From NCBI GenBank assembly GCA_006226465.1, contig SBHJ01000107.1, positions 1-35,037 of the forward strand: DNA of 35,037 nt, written 5' to 3'. The translations under genes were made by a program, and so were the position numbers. Each line of letters begins with the position of its first letter. The stretch's first letter is position 1. Source of the DNA: Alphaproteobacteria bacterium (GTDB taxonomy: Bacteria > Pseudomonadota > Alphaproteobacteria > Sphingomonadales > Sphingomonadaceae). Below the pieces are notes generated by a model. That model had not been told where the DNA came from. It searched no databases and worked only from the letters and a program-made list of their open reading frames with translations. Positions 25,045-32,215 of this stretch are shown here, in pieces.

Positions 25045-26292
25045 TCAACCGGCTTCACCCGCAATGAACGAATCTTCACCGGTCGAGAACTCTCCAGCGA
25101 TCCAGCTGCAAAGCGAAGCATAGCCCGCATATTCGCCACTTCGCTTGACTGTGCTCCTCGCCTTGAAGAAACGAACGCCCTTCTCAATCGCCCATCTGGG
25201 GTAGCCGAGCCAGCGCAGCCTGCTTCGAGGTGACCGCTGCGTGAGATAAGCCAATTCGTTCTGGTTGGGATGAAGGGCCCGGGCGGCCGCCGACATTGTC
25301 CCTGTGCCCCCTTCACTGCGGCCCGCCAGTCGCCACAGTTGCGCGAGCTGACGATGCGTCTCGCCGCGAGCCAGCATGGCACGATCTGCTGCGTCGAGTA
25401 TGTGTACCGGGATCAGTGACTGACTCTCGATCTGCGCTGGAATCCATTCTGCGCCATGCCGCAGCCCAAGCATCACCACCAGCTCCAGCGGCCGCATCAA
25501 TTGCAGTTCGCGCGCTTTGGACAAAACGGCTTCCCAATCCAACGCATTCGCCTTGGCGAGATAATGCAAGTCGGCAAGAATTGTGGGGCCATTTGAGAAA
25601 ACGTGGTGAAGCGTCGCATGCTCGACCAGGTGGAGCAGGTTCAGCCGAGCCGATGGGACGCGGATAGCCTCGCCCATCAGCTCGATCTCTTCGGTTTCGG
25701 CACGGATCATTTCGCACAGCCGTGCATCGCCCGCCCAACCGCGCGCATTCAGCCGGTGATGCAATTCGATCACCAGGCCATGCTCTTCATCGACTATCTC
25801 AGGCAATTGGTGTCCGAACTCAGGCCCATATTGACCGGCCCAAGGCGCGGGTACGAAGCCCTCCTGCGACAGGAGCAGGCTGTGCGCTTGCTCCACTTCC
25901 GATGCAGGCAACAGCAAATCCACATCGCGCAAGACCCGCAGTTGCGGCGCAGGATAATCGCGATAGGCCAATGCGACGCCCTTCAGCGCGATCGGTTCCA
26001 TGCCGGCTTCATGCAGCACCCGCATCGTTCGAACCAACCCGCGCGCCTGTGCAAGGCTGGTCAGCGCCTGATCGCGCGCTTCATGTGCCAATTGTCGCGA
26101 GATCGGGGTTTCGCTTCCGGCCCTGGCGGCAATGTGATGGATCAAGGCCGCGCAGCGCGAACGCTGGGCGAGCATCAACAAGTGATCGCTTTCGCTTTTG
26201 GATAGGCGAGCCAGCGGGTCTGCATTGTCACCTTCGGGATTGGCGAGGCAGGCCAGTAGCACCTGGGCGGCCATATCCTGCGCGAGCTTCAT
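25045..26292 (-). CDS. Nucleotidyltransferase-family protein of the lasso peptide cluster
   Basis: A 415-residue protein of the NTP_transf_5 type. The signature at about residues 99-130 reads EPIALKGVALAYRDYPAPQL and then RVLRDVDLLLPASEVEQA. D123-V-D125 is the metal-binding pair of the polymerase-beta superfamily and K104-G105 the preceding conserved motif. LLHLVEHATLHHVFSNGP follows at about 220-240. Proteins of this family recur in lasso-peptide clusters that also contain a kinase, where they are proposed to act on the phosphorylated peptide or precursor; the reaction is not established in general. ATG 26292 overlaps the ABC transporter stop (ATGA), so it belongs to this operon. The open frame upstream of 26292 overlaps the transporter and is not used. 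Confidence 0.8.
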   Translation of the reverse strand: MKLAQDMAAQVLLACLANPEGDNADPLARLSKSESDHLLMLAQRSRCAALIHHIAARAGSETPISRQLAHEARDQALTSLAQARGLVRTMRVLHEAGMEPIALKGVALAYRDYPAPQLRVLRDVDLLLPASEVEQAHSLLLSQEGFVPAPWAGQYGPEFGHQLPEIVDEEHGLVIELHHRLNARGWAGDARLCEMIRAETEEIELMGEAIRVPSARLNLLHLVEHATLHHVFSNGPTILADLHYLAKANALDWEAVLSKARELQLMRPLELVVMLGLRHGAEWIPAQIESQSLIPVHILDAADRAMLARGETHRQLAQLWRLAGRSEGGTGTMSAAARALHPNQNELAYLTQRSPRSRLRWLGYPRWAIEKGVRFFKARSTVKRSGEYAGYASLCSWIAGEFSTGEDSFIAGEAG

Positions 26293-27968
26293 GGCGCGGT
26301 GCCTTGCCGGTCCAGATCGACAATCTGGTCGGCAATCCCGATCAGCCTCTGGTCGTGGCTCAAGAGCACAACGGTGCACTGCCCGCGGAGCGACCCGACC
26401 GAATGGATGATCGCATCGCAATTGTCCTGGTCGAGCCCTGCACTGACCTCGTCGAGAATCAACAATTGGGGAGCACCCAGCAGTGCTCGTGCCAATGCAA
26501 TTCGCTGCTTTTCACCTCCGGATAACTGCCGGGCTCCTTCGCCCATCCTGGTAGCTAGACCATCGGGCAATTGTCTGACGAAACCGGCCGAAGCCATCTC
26601 CAATGCACGCCACATCTCCGCTTCGTCTACCTCGCTTCGCCCCCAGCTGAGGTTTTCGGCGATCGTCCCGTCAAACAGGTATGGCTCCTGCTCGACATAG
26701 GCGACGTTCCTTCGCCAACCGATCCGGCTGGTGGCATCGAGTGCCATCCCATCGATCAACACTTCGCCGCTATCGGGAACGACCAACCCCGCCAAAATGT
26801 CGGCAAGGCTGCTCTTGCCCGAGCCTGAAGCGCCGCTGACAGCCAGGATCGACCCCTGCGCTACTTTGAGATTGAGTCCATCGAAGACTGAGCGCTCGCG
26901 CCCATGGTAGCGCAAGGTCACATTACTCAATTCCAGCCCATGCTCCAGCGTTACCGCCTGTGCGCCATGATCGAGAAATTCTTCCTGTGCTCGGGCCTCT
27001 GCAATCAGCGACTGAACACTTGCAAGCGCGGGAACGTTGTAGCGCCAGCCGCGCATTCCCTGCTGTATGTTGCCCGCCAGGGGTACAATCCTTGCTATGA
27101 TGGCGACAACCGGGAGAAAAATTGCCAGCGGCATCGCAAACATGGCCAGCGCTCCGAAGACCATTCCCGCCAGCAGCATCACCGCGATGACCTGGAACAG
27201 CATCAGGGTCTCATGGCCGGCCCTGAAGAATCGGGTTTCCAGCTCCACCAATCGGCTGGATGCGCGCGCGAAATTCTGTGCCAGTTCGTGCTCGGCGCCA
27301 ACAATGCGCGCCGCGCGCAGATGCTTCAGCCCGTTCGAAACCAACCGCTGCAATTCGGAATGTGCGCGCACATAGGCCTCGCCTTCTTGCGCATTGCGCC
27401 CCCGCAGCAGCCCGAGCACGAAGGCCGCCGCGACCCCGAGCACGACCACCATCACAGTCAATTGCCAGGATATCAGAGCCGCCGCCGCCACCAGCAAGAA
27501 CAGAGTGACGGCTGCCGCCAGGATTGACAGCGCCTGATCCATCAGTCCCGCAGCCCGGTCAGCCTCGAGCATGATTAGGCTTGCATGATCCGCACTGTTC
27601 TGACGCGCCAGCCAACGCCAGTTCGCGCCGAGTATCGCCTCGTGAACCATGCGCCGCAATCGGTTCGCCAGCTCAAGGTCGAGTGCACGGCGGCTCTCGT
27701 TGCTGGCATAGACAATCAGCGCACGCAGGCTAACCAGGGCCACAACTGCGATCAGCAGCCAGCCGAGCGGCAACTTCGCCACCGGAGCAAGCCATTCCGG
27801 CTGAATCGTGCCGTCATCTGCCTCCGCAACCAATCGTGTGATCGGGACCAGCAAGACCAGGCCAATCCCTTCAGTCAGGCTCGACGCCACCATCAGCATT
27901 CCGAGTACGGCCAGTCGGCCATGCCCAGCCTGACGCATCAGCAAAGCGATCGCCGCTCGGTTCGACAT
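26289..27968 (-). CDS. ABC transporter, lasso peptide exporter (D protein)
   Basis: A 559-residue half transporter with an N-terminal permease of six hydrophobic segments (about residues 20-320) and a C-terminal ATPase. The ATPase has Walker A SGASGSGKSS (about 378-387), Q-loop YVEQEPYLFDGTIAENLSWG, signature LSGGEKQRIALARA (about 482-495), Walker B LLILDEVSAGLD (about 502-513) and H-loop SHD (about 537-539). Homodimers of this type export ribosomal peptides; McjD is the lasso-peptide example and also gives self-immunity. GAGGGG sits before ATG 27968. An in-frame ATG at 27983 would overlap the cyclase gene by eight bases and is a reasonable alternative. It lacks the cysteine-protease domain, fitting a pathway with a separate B2 protease. 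Confidence 0.87.
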   Translation of the reverse strand: MSNRAAIALLMRQAGHGRLAVLGMLMVASSLTEGIGLVLLVPITRLVAEADDGTIQPEWLAPVAKLPLGWLLIAVVALVSLRALIVYASNESRRALDLELANRLRRMVHEAILGANWRWLARQNSADHASLIMLEADRAAGLMDQALSILAAAVTLFLLVAAAALISWQLTVMVVVLGVAAAFVLGLLRGRNAQEGEAYVRAHSELQRLVSNGLKHLRAARIVGAEHELAQNFARASSRLVELETRFFRAGHETLMLFQVIAVMLLAGMVFGALAMFAMPLAIFLPVVAIIARIVPLAGNIQQGMRGWRYNVPALASVQSLIAEARAQEEFLDHGAQAVTLEHGLELSNVTLRYHGRERSVFDGLNLKVAQGSILAVSGASGSGKSSLADILAGLVVPDSGEVLIDGMALDATSRIGWRRNVAYVEQEPYLFDGTIAENLSWGRSEVDEAEMWRALEMASAGFVRQLPDGLATRMGEGARQLSGGEKQRIALARALLGAPQLLILDEVSAGLDQDNCDAIIHSVGSLRGQCTVVLLSHDQRLIGIADQIVDLDRQGTAP

Positions 27969-27975
27969 TGGCCCC

Positions 27976-29919
27976 TCAACCATCGTTCGAACCTTCGACG
28001 AATTGGACAAATCGGGCAAGCGCGATACCGCGCGGCACGGCGCAAGTCATGCGCAACCAATGGTCTGCACCCTTAACCTCGGTCCCTTCATGCATTTCCA
28101 GATATTGCCTGATCCGCGGCAAGTCGATCACGCTATCCGCAAGCGAGCCATCGCCGATCCGGGCAAGCGACCTGAGCATCGATCCCCGATCACGCGCCAC
28201 TCTCCCCAGAAAGTCGGCTGATTGGATCGCGTTTTGTCTGCCTTCGACAATTTCGTCTGGGATACGCCCCTTGAGCAATCGGCGCGCCAGACTGCGCGGC
28301 ATGCCGTTGCGCAAATACTGCTCGTCAGGGACGCCGGAGCAGAACTCCACCAAAGGACGGAAGGCCAGGGGGCTGCGGGTCTCGACGCCATGCAACAGGC
28401 GCAATCCCAGCGCGATTTCACCGCCTTCCGATTGCGCGGCCGCCAGCATACTGACCCTCGCCTTTGCAGCGGAGGCCGGGGCATACATCCAGGGATCGTT
28501 GCCATCCGCCTCGGCCCGGGCCAGCGCCCCGCGAACGATCTCGCTATTCGGGTCGAGCGGGCACCAAGTTTCGAGCGGTGAGACCGACAGCCCGCGCAAT
28601 TCGTCGATCCGGCGACGCCAAGTGAACGGCAAGTGCGGCATAGCCGCCAGAGACAGAGCCTTGCGCCAGAGCGGACGCTGATCAGGCGAAGCGTTCAGTT
28701 CACGCAGCAGGTGCGCCCATTTGCCGCGCTTCAACCAGGTGGGATAGCCGGTCATTCCATCGTAGCTGAACGCCGCATCGCCAAATTCGCCATCCAGCAG
28801 TACATGTTTGCCGTCGCCGGCAGCCTTGCGATAGAGCCCATGCAGCCAATGCATGTTCATTTCGTTGAAACCGGGACAGCCTGACAGCAGGGCCATCGCA
28901 TCGATATCCGCACCGAATTCTGCCTCTTCGCCAGTCAGGAACACCGGATCGAGCTGCGGATGCATCTCGGCAAATGCATGAACTCGGGCGGATTCATCGT
29001 AAATGAGCCGAGGATTGGCCTTGGGGACCCAGCCCGCAATTGGGACAGCCGTGTAGGACCTCACCCGTTGATCCTGCGGCAATCGGGCAATCAGTGAAGC
29101 AGCGACCGCTTGTGAATCGAGCCCGCCCGACAATTGCAGCGCAGGCGACACAGCTCCTTCGATATTTGCACACACGGCCCGGTCCAGAAGGCCATTGAGC
29201 GCATCGAGGTAGTCCTGGTCGCCAGAAAAAACTTGCGGCGTTACCCTGCCGATATTCCAGAACTGCGCGCTGCGCTCGCCAGCAAGGTCATGGTGTTGCC
29301 GACTTCCGCACGGAACGCGCGACAGGCCCCTGTAATAGCTGCGGCTTCCATCGCCGAAATTGAACAGCGCGACATCAGCGATGCGATGCGGGTCGAGCCG
29401 CAGCTCGACCCCGGACGCGAAGATCGTGCGCGGCAGCGAGGCGGCGATCAACCTGCTCCCGTTGCGCCAGACATAGAGCGGCGGGGCGATGAGCGGCGAA
29501 CGCGCCAGCCGCACGTTTGCCCGATCGGGAAACCATTGGACCGCGGCATATTCACCGACAATTTCTGTGTCGCAGCGCTCGCCCCAGCAGCGAAAGGCGG
29601 CCGCGTAAAGCTCAGCGTCAGACAACTGGGGGGAAGCGCTCAGTCGATCCGCCAAAAATCGGCGCTCCAACAGTCGGCCTGCGAGTATAGTGTAAATGCC
29701 ATCGGCATCCGGTTCCAGCTCCAGCGGCATGATACCCGGCCTATCCGAACCGGGCAGCGCATCGGCCCTCTGGGCGAAGGCAGCTCCCGATTGCATGCAG
29801 TGCCTGATATCCCCGGCCTTGCCCAGTTTCAGGCTGGCTACCATTCGATCCCAGGCCCGCTCCGGCCAGCTTGCCCCAGACAAATCGAATGCGGCGCAGA
29901 TGAGCAGTTGGCGCTGCAC
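27976..29919 (-). CDS. Lasso peptide macrolactam synthetase (C protein, asparagine synthetase-like)
   Basis: A 647-residue asparagine-synthetase homologue. The N-terminal part (1-240) is glutaminase-like but lacks the essential Cys2 (it starts MQRQLL), so it cannot hydrolyse glutamine. The synthetase part has the ATP-pyrophosphatase loop SGGLDS at 264-269 (LQLSGGLDSQAVAASL). This combination is that of McjC-type lasso cyclases, which adenylate an Asp or Glu side chain in the core peptide and join it to the new N terminus. A GTG start one base after the B2 stop gives tight coupling. Alternative: an amidotransferase-like enzyme of the surrounding polysaccharide locus; the B1/B2/D neighbours argue against it. 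Confidence 0.88.
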   Translation of the reverse strand: MQRQLLICAAFDLSGASWPERAWDRMVASLKLGKAGDIRHCMQSGAAFAQRADALPGSDRPGIMPLELEPDADGIYTILAGRLLERRFLADRLSASPQLSDAELYAAAFRCWGERCDTEIVGEYAAVQWFPDRANVRLARSPLIAPPLYVWRNGSRLIAASLPRTIFASGVELRLDPHRIADVALFNFGDGSRSYYRGLSRVPCGSRQHHDLAGERSAQFWNIGRVTPQVFSGDQDYLDALNGLLDRAVCANIEGAVSPALQLSGGLDSQAVAASLIARLPQDQRVRSYTAVPIAGWVPKANPRLIYDESARVHAFAEMHPQLDPVFLTGEEAEFGADIDAMALLSGCPGFNEMNMHWLHGLYRKAAGDGKHVLLDGEFGDAAFSYDGMTGYPTWLKRGKWAHLLRELNASPDQRPLWRKALSLAAMPHLPFTWRRRIDELRGLSVSPLETWCPLDPNSEIVRGALARAEADGNDPWMYAPASAAKARVSMLAAAQSEGGEIALGLRLLHGVETRSPLAFRPLVEFCSGVPDEQYLRNGMPRSLARRLLKGRIPDEIVEGRQNAIQSADFLGRVARDRGSMLRSLARIGDGSLADSVIDLPRIRQYLEMHEGTEVKGADHWLRMTCAVPRGIALARFVQFVEGSNDG

Positions 29920-29920
29920 T

Positions 29921-30352
29921 TCAGGCCGCTCCGAATTGATCGAAGGTCATGACCGGACAGTAATCGGTCCGAACACATTGGCCGATCAACATTTGGCCAC
30001 CTTGCTCGACCCAGGCGTGATAGGCATGCGGCCCATTCCGGTCGATGCGATGCACGGCGACAACCAACCGCGATGACAGGCGTGCGCGCCGCAACATCCA
30101 TTGCAATGCAACTGCCTTGGGCAGGCATTTGCTCTTACCCGGCAGCCGCATCGCAGCGCGTTCGATCCGTCGGGCGATCGCCAATGCGGTAGCAGCGTCA
30201 GCGGAAACCGGACAGCTATTCCCGTCGGCTCCGGCGATCGACCCAAGCGTCGATCGAAAAGTGCGAAGCGGCGCGATACGCACCAAAGCACGCGCCAGTG
30301 CCAACCAGGCCATGGCCTGCAAAGTGGCGAGGCGGCTACGCCACACGTTCAC
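29921..30352 (-). CDS. Lasso peptide leader peptidase (B2, transglutaminase-like)
   Basis: A 143-residue protein of the lasso peptide biosynthesis B2 type (McjB C-terminal domain). The catalytic cysteine is C76 in GKSKCLPKAVALQWMLRR and the histidine H112 in HAYHAWVE. It removes the leader from the precursor before cyclisation. The third catalytic residue is not obvious: the segment after HAWVE reads QGGQMLIGQ, without the aspartate often seen there, which deserves a closer look. It uses a GTG at 30352 behind a G-rich ribosome-binding site, 14 bases after B1. A hydrophobic stretch at about 11-28 precedes the catalytic domain. Confidence 0.88.
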   Translation of the reverse strand: MNVWRSRLATLQAMAWLALARALVRIAPLRTFRSTLGSIAGADGNSCPVSADAATALAIARRIERAAMRLPGKSKCLPKAVALQWMLRRARLSSRLVVAVHRIDRNGPHAYHAWVEQGGQMLIGQCVRTDYCPVMTFDQFGAA

Positions 30353-30366
30353 TCCAGCCCCCCCGG

Positions 30367-30636
30367 TCAGCTGTACTCGGCGAAACCTGCGTCAACCAGT
30401 CGGTTGGTGAATTGAGCAACAGAACGCCGACAATGATCATGCCCGACATCATAGCTATTGAGCAGCGATTGGACGATAGCATCGGGATCATTGCTGTGGT
30501 CAAGCGCCCGCCAGATTGCGAGGCCCGTACCTGCCAGCGAGAAGAATGCGCCTGTATCCGCTTGGACGAGAATTAATTCGCCATCGATCTCGGCGGCAAG
30601 ATATTTGTCAGGCCGTTTTCGGATGGATGTGCGCAT
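30367..30636 (-). CDS. PqqD-family leader-recognition protein (lasso B1)
   Basis: An 89-residue PqqD-like protein (RRE fold) with RKRPDKYLAAEIDGELILVQ, then ADTGAFFSLAGTGLAIWRAL, the winged-helix pattern that binds leader peptides, with DPDAIVQSLLNSYDVGHDHC and a C-terminal LVDAGF. In lasso pathways B1 binds the precursor leader and presents it to B2. The split B1/B2 arrangement is standard for the type found in many bacteria other than E. coli, where McjB is fused. ATG 30636 starts 25 bases after the precursor stop with no hairpin between, so the precursor and enzymes can share a transcript. Confidence 0.9.
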   Translation of the reverse strand: MRTSIRKRPDKYLAAEIDGELILVQADTGAFFSLAGTGLAIWRALDHSNDPDAIVQSLLNSYDVGHDHCRRSVAQFTNRLVDAGFAEYS

Positions 30637-30661
30637 GCAGGATACTATTGTTTAGCCATGC

Positions 30662-30817
30662 TCAACTTGGGGTGGCTGATTTGCCATTGCTGATCTTGTT
30701 ATCGCCCGGCGGAAACGCATTTCCGGCGATTGCAGTCAGATCGACCGTCAATTGAACCAATTCCGGGTCAGACCACTGTTCCCGCCGTGTATCACCAAAT
30801 TCATTTTTACCGGGCAT
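30662..30817 (-). CDS. Candidate lasso peptide precursor (A)
   Basis: A 51-residue peptide I found by translating the gap between the kinase and B1. The leader (about 1-30) carries W15-S-D-P18-E-L20, matching the Y/W-x2-P-x-L motif bound by B1 proteins, then L23-x-V25-x2-T28. The candidate core follows. If it starts at G32, the only acidic residue after the leader, D39, is at position 8 and gives an eight-residue Gly1-Asp8 ring; if it starts at A31, the ring is Ala1-Asp9. After the ring come about 12 residues rich in Asn, Lys, Ser and Thr, ending in S51. A Thr at position -2 of the core, common in the family, is not in register here (T28 is at -3 or -4), so the cleavage site is uncertain. A GGGAAG site is about 8 bases upstream of the ATG. 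The strong promoter, location and C-terminal Ser next to a kinase gene support it. Confidence 0.78.
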   Translation of the reverse strand: MPGKNEFGDTRREQWSDPELVQLTVDLTAIAGNAFPPGDNKISNGKSATPS

Positions 30818-30862
30818 CGTGAGGCTTCCCAAGCGGTCGGTCCGTATCGCGGATCATGCTTA

Positions 30863-30891
30863 ATCATAGGTGAATCGCGAATGAGCGACAA
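30863..30891 (-). promoter_or_regulatory. Sigma70-type promoter of the lasso precursor operon
   Basis: On the minus strand TTGTCG (30891-30886) and TATGAT (30868-30863) are exactly 17 bases apart. Five of six -10 bases and four of six -35 bases match consensus. Transcription would start near 30856, giving a leader of about 39 bases before the precursor ATG. A weak hairpin (CTCCA/TGGAG at 30908-30926) separates it from the kinase stop. Confidence 0.7.
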
Positions 30892-30930
30892 CCGCGGCGG
30901 CATTTCACTCCACCGATCTTCTGGAGCCGG

Positions 30931-31791
30931 TCAGAGCCCTGCAGCTTGGAGAATTTGAGAGGTGCGCTCGCAGGCTTTAGCGACTGTTGCCGATTCGCGA
31001 GGCCTTGTCAGGCGCCAGAAACGCACCTCGCTTGCTAGTTTGAGCATGATGTCGGCATGAAATCCGTGGTTACCTCGCGCTGCGTGAATGAAGCTGCGAT
31101 ACATGGCTTGCGGCAGCATGTTGAGCTTGGTTGCCCCGGTTACCGGGATCAAAGCGAATTCTTTGCCGATCTCGAGGAAGATCAGGTCGCCGAGCGGCAA
31201 CACCCTGGTTTCGCTTCGTCTTGCTTGGCCATAGTGCTTGTCGGGTACGGTTGCGACCGGGCCCAAGGGTGCCACCGCGAGCTGCTTCAATGCATCGCTC
31301 CACAGTTTCATGGGCCGCTTGTCGGGCAGGCAGACTGGCGGGCTTCCCTGAACAGGAAGCACGATCAGTGTGTCGTCGCAGACGTGATCGTAGCCATAGT
31401 CGATCAATCCCGCCGCCAGCGTCGATTTCCCGCCTCCGGAATCGGCGGTGAAGGCGATCACGCGGTCATTGCGCGAGACTGAAGAGGCATGGAGGGGGAC
31501 AAGTCCATTGTACCATGCGACCGCGCCATAGACTGTGCCCCATAAATAGAGCTCGAATTCGCCGCGCAGCGCCTCATCGGGCAATTCGACAATGACCCCG
31601 CCATCCTTGCGATAGTGGAAGCGGATGCCTCCGGGGGTCTCGAACCAGAAGCGATCGCGCGCCATGCAGAGATGGCCGTCCCGATATATAAGCTCTCCCT
31701 CGATGTCGGGGACTGGCAATATCTGTACCGCCATGGCCTGCCTTAGCCCGGCGTTCGCTGCCTCAATTTTGTCGACCGGATCTTCCGCCAT
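30931..31791 (-). CDS. HPr kinase-like protein, probable lasso peptide kinase
   Basis: A 286-residue protein with an HPr-kinase C-terminal-type fold. H101 in LVPLHASSV precedes the P-loop ADSGGGKST (116-124), and DHVCDDTLIV (D139, D140) resembles the Walker-B-like acidic pair of HprK. There is no N-terminal HprK domain and no HPr in view. Homologues in paeninodin-type lasso clusters phosphorylate the C-terminal serine of the precursor; here the candidate precursor also ends in serine. It lies upstream of the precursor on the same strand, 113 bases apart. The first ATG (31791) has a poor ribosome-binding site; ATG 31734 (M20) has AAGGCAGG just upstream and may be the true start. Family call good, substrate inferred. 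Confidence 0.8.
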   Translation of the reverse strand: MAEDPVDKIEAANAGLRQAMAVQILPVPDIEGELIYRDGHLCMARDRFWFETPGGIRFHYRKDGGVIVELPDEALRGEFELYLWGTVYGAVAWYNGLVPLHASSVSRNDRVIAFTADSGGGKSTLAAGLIDYGYDHVCDDTLIVLPVQGSPPVCLPDKRPMKLWSDALKQLAVAPLGPVATVPDKHYGQARRSETRVLPLGDLIFLEIGKEFALIPVTGATKLNMLPQAMYRSFIHAARGNHGFHADIMLKLASEVRFWRLTRPRESATVAKACERTSQILQAAGL

Positions 31792-31848
31792 CGGTCTGTA
31801 GTAGAGGCATTCCCGCAGGCCGAAAAGTGCGGCGCGATGTACCTACGC

Positions 31849-31877
31849 TTGCAGACCGACCGGCAGCACGGTAGAAT
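31849..31877 (+). promoter_or_regulatory. Promoter of the small exported protein gene
   Basis: TTGCAG (31849-31854), 17 bases, then TAGAAT (31872-31877). Transcription would begin near 31884, which makes the GTG at 31886 almost leaderless and favours the TTG start at 31907 with GAAAGG upstream. Confidence 0.55.
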
Positions 31878-31906
31878 CCCATTACGTGCACGAAAGGGTA
31901 TCCAAA

Positions 31907-32215
31907 TTGAGGTCGATAGCCTGCAGATTTGCGCTGACTTCAGCTGCCGTCGCCATGGCGCTGGCACCGCTCGTCGCTGAAGCCAATACGCGTGCGGATG
32001 CCAGTCCGGTCTATTATGTCGCCGCGCCAAATGCCCAGCCTGAGTTGCAGAGTGCACCGGAACGCAAGAAGCGCAAAGCCGGTTTGATCTCCGGAGAGGA
32101 TCTGAGTTCGGTCCTGCTTCTGGCCGGGGGGTTTGGATTGGCATTCGGCCTGATCCTGGCGGGTGGCTCATCGAGCGGTGGCAACACTCCGAACCAGTCC
32201 AACGGTGCCAACTAG
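31907..32215 (+). CDS. Small exported glycine-rich membrane protein, unknown
   Basis: A 102-residue protein. From TTG 31907 it begins MRSIACRFALTSAAVAMALA and continues to a likely signal-peptidase site after AEA (about residue 25). The mature part has a Tyr pair (VYYVAAP), a basic stretch (RKKRKAG), one hydrophobic segment (SSVLLLAGGFGLAFGLILAG, about residues 66-86) and a Gly/Ser/Asn tail (GGSSSGGNTPNQSNGAN). A GTG at 31886 is the alternative start, but the promoter position argues against it. I do not know the family; similar small Gly/Ser-tailed proteins occur beside polysaccharide genes. It is followed by an O-antigen ligase-like gene whose proposed start overlaps its stop by 11 bases. 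Confidence 0.6.
   Translation: MRSIACRFALTSAAVAMALAPLVAEANTRADASPVYYVAAPNAQPELQSAPERKKRKAGLISGEDLSSVLLLAGGFGLAFGLILAGGSSSGGNTPNQSNGAN

Noticed and set aside
30700-30867. Alternative small minus-strand frames from ATG 30867 or 30857 as lasso precursor
   Set aside because: They start within or right after the -10 box, are out of frame with the leader motif, and their translations lack a leader motif plus ring acceptor.
30367-31791. PQQ biosynthesis or carbon-catabolite HPr system
   Set aside because: The PqqD-like and HprK-like genes occur with B2, cyclase and exporter genes, and no pqqA/C/E or HPr/EI genes are seen.
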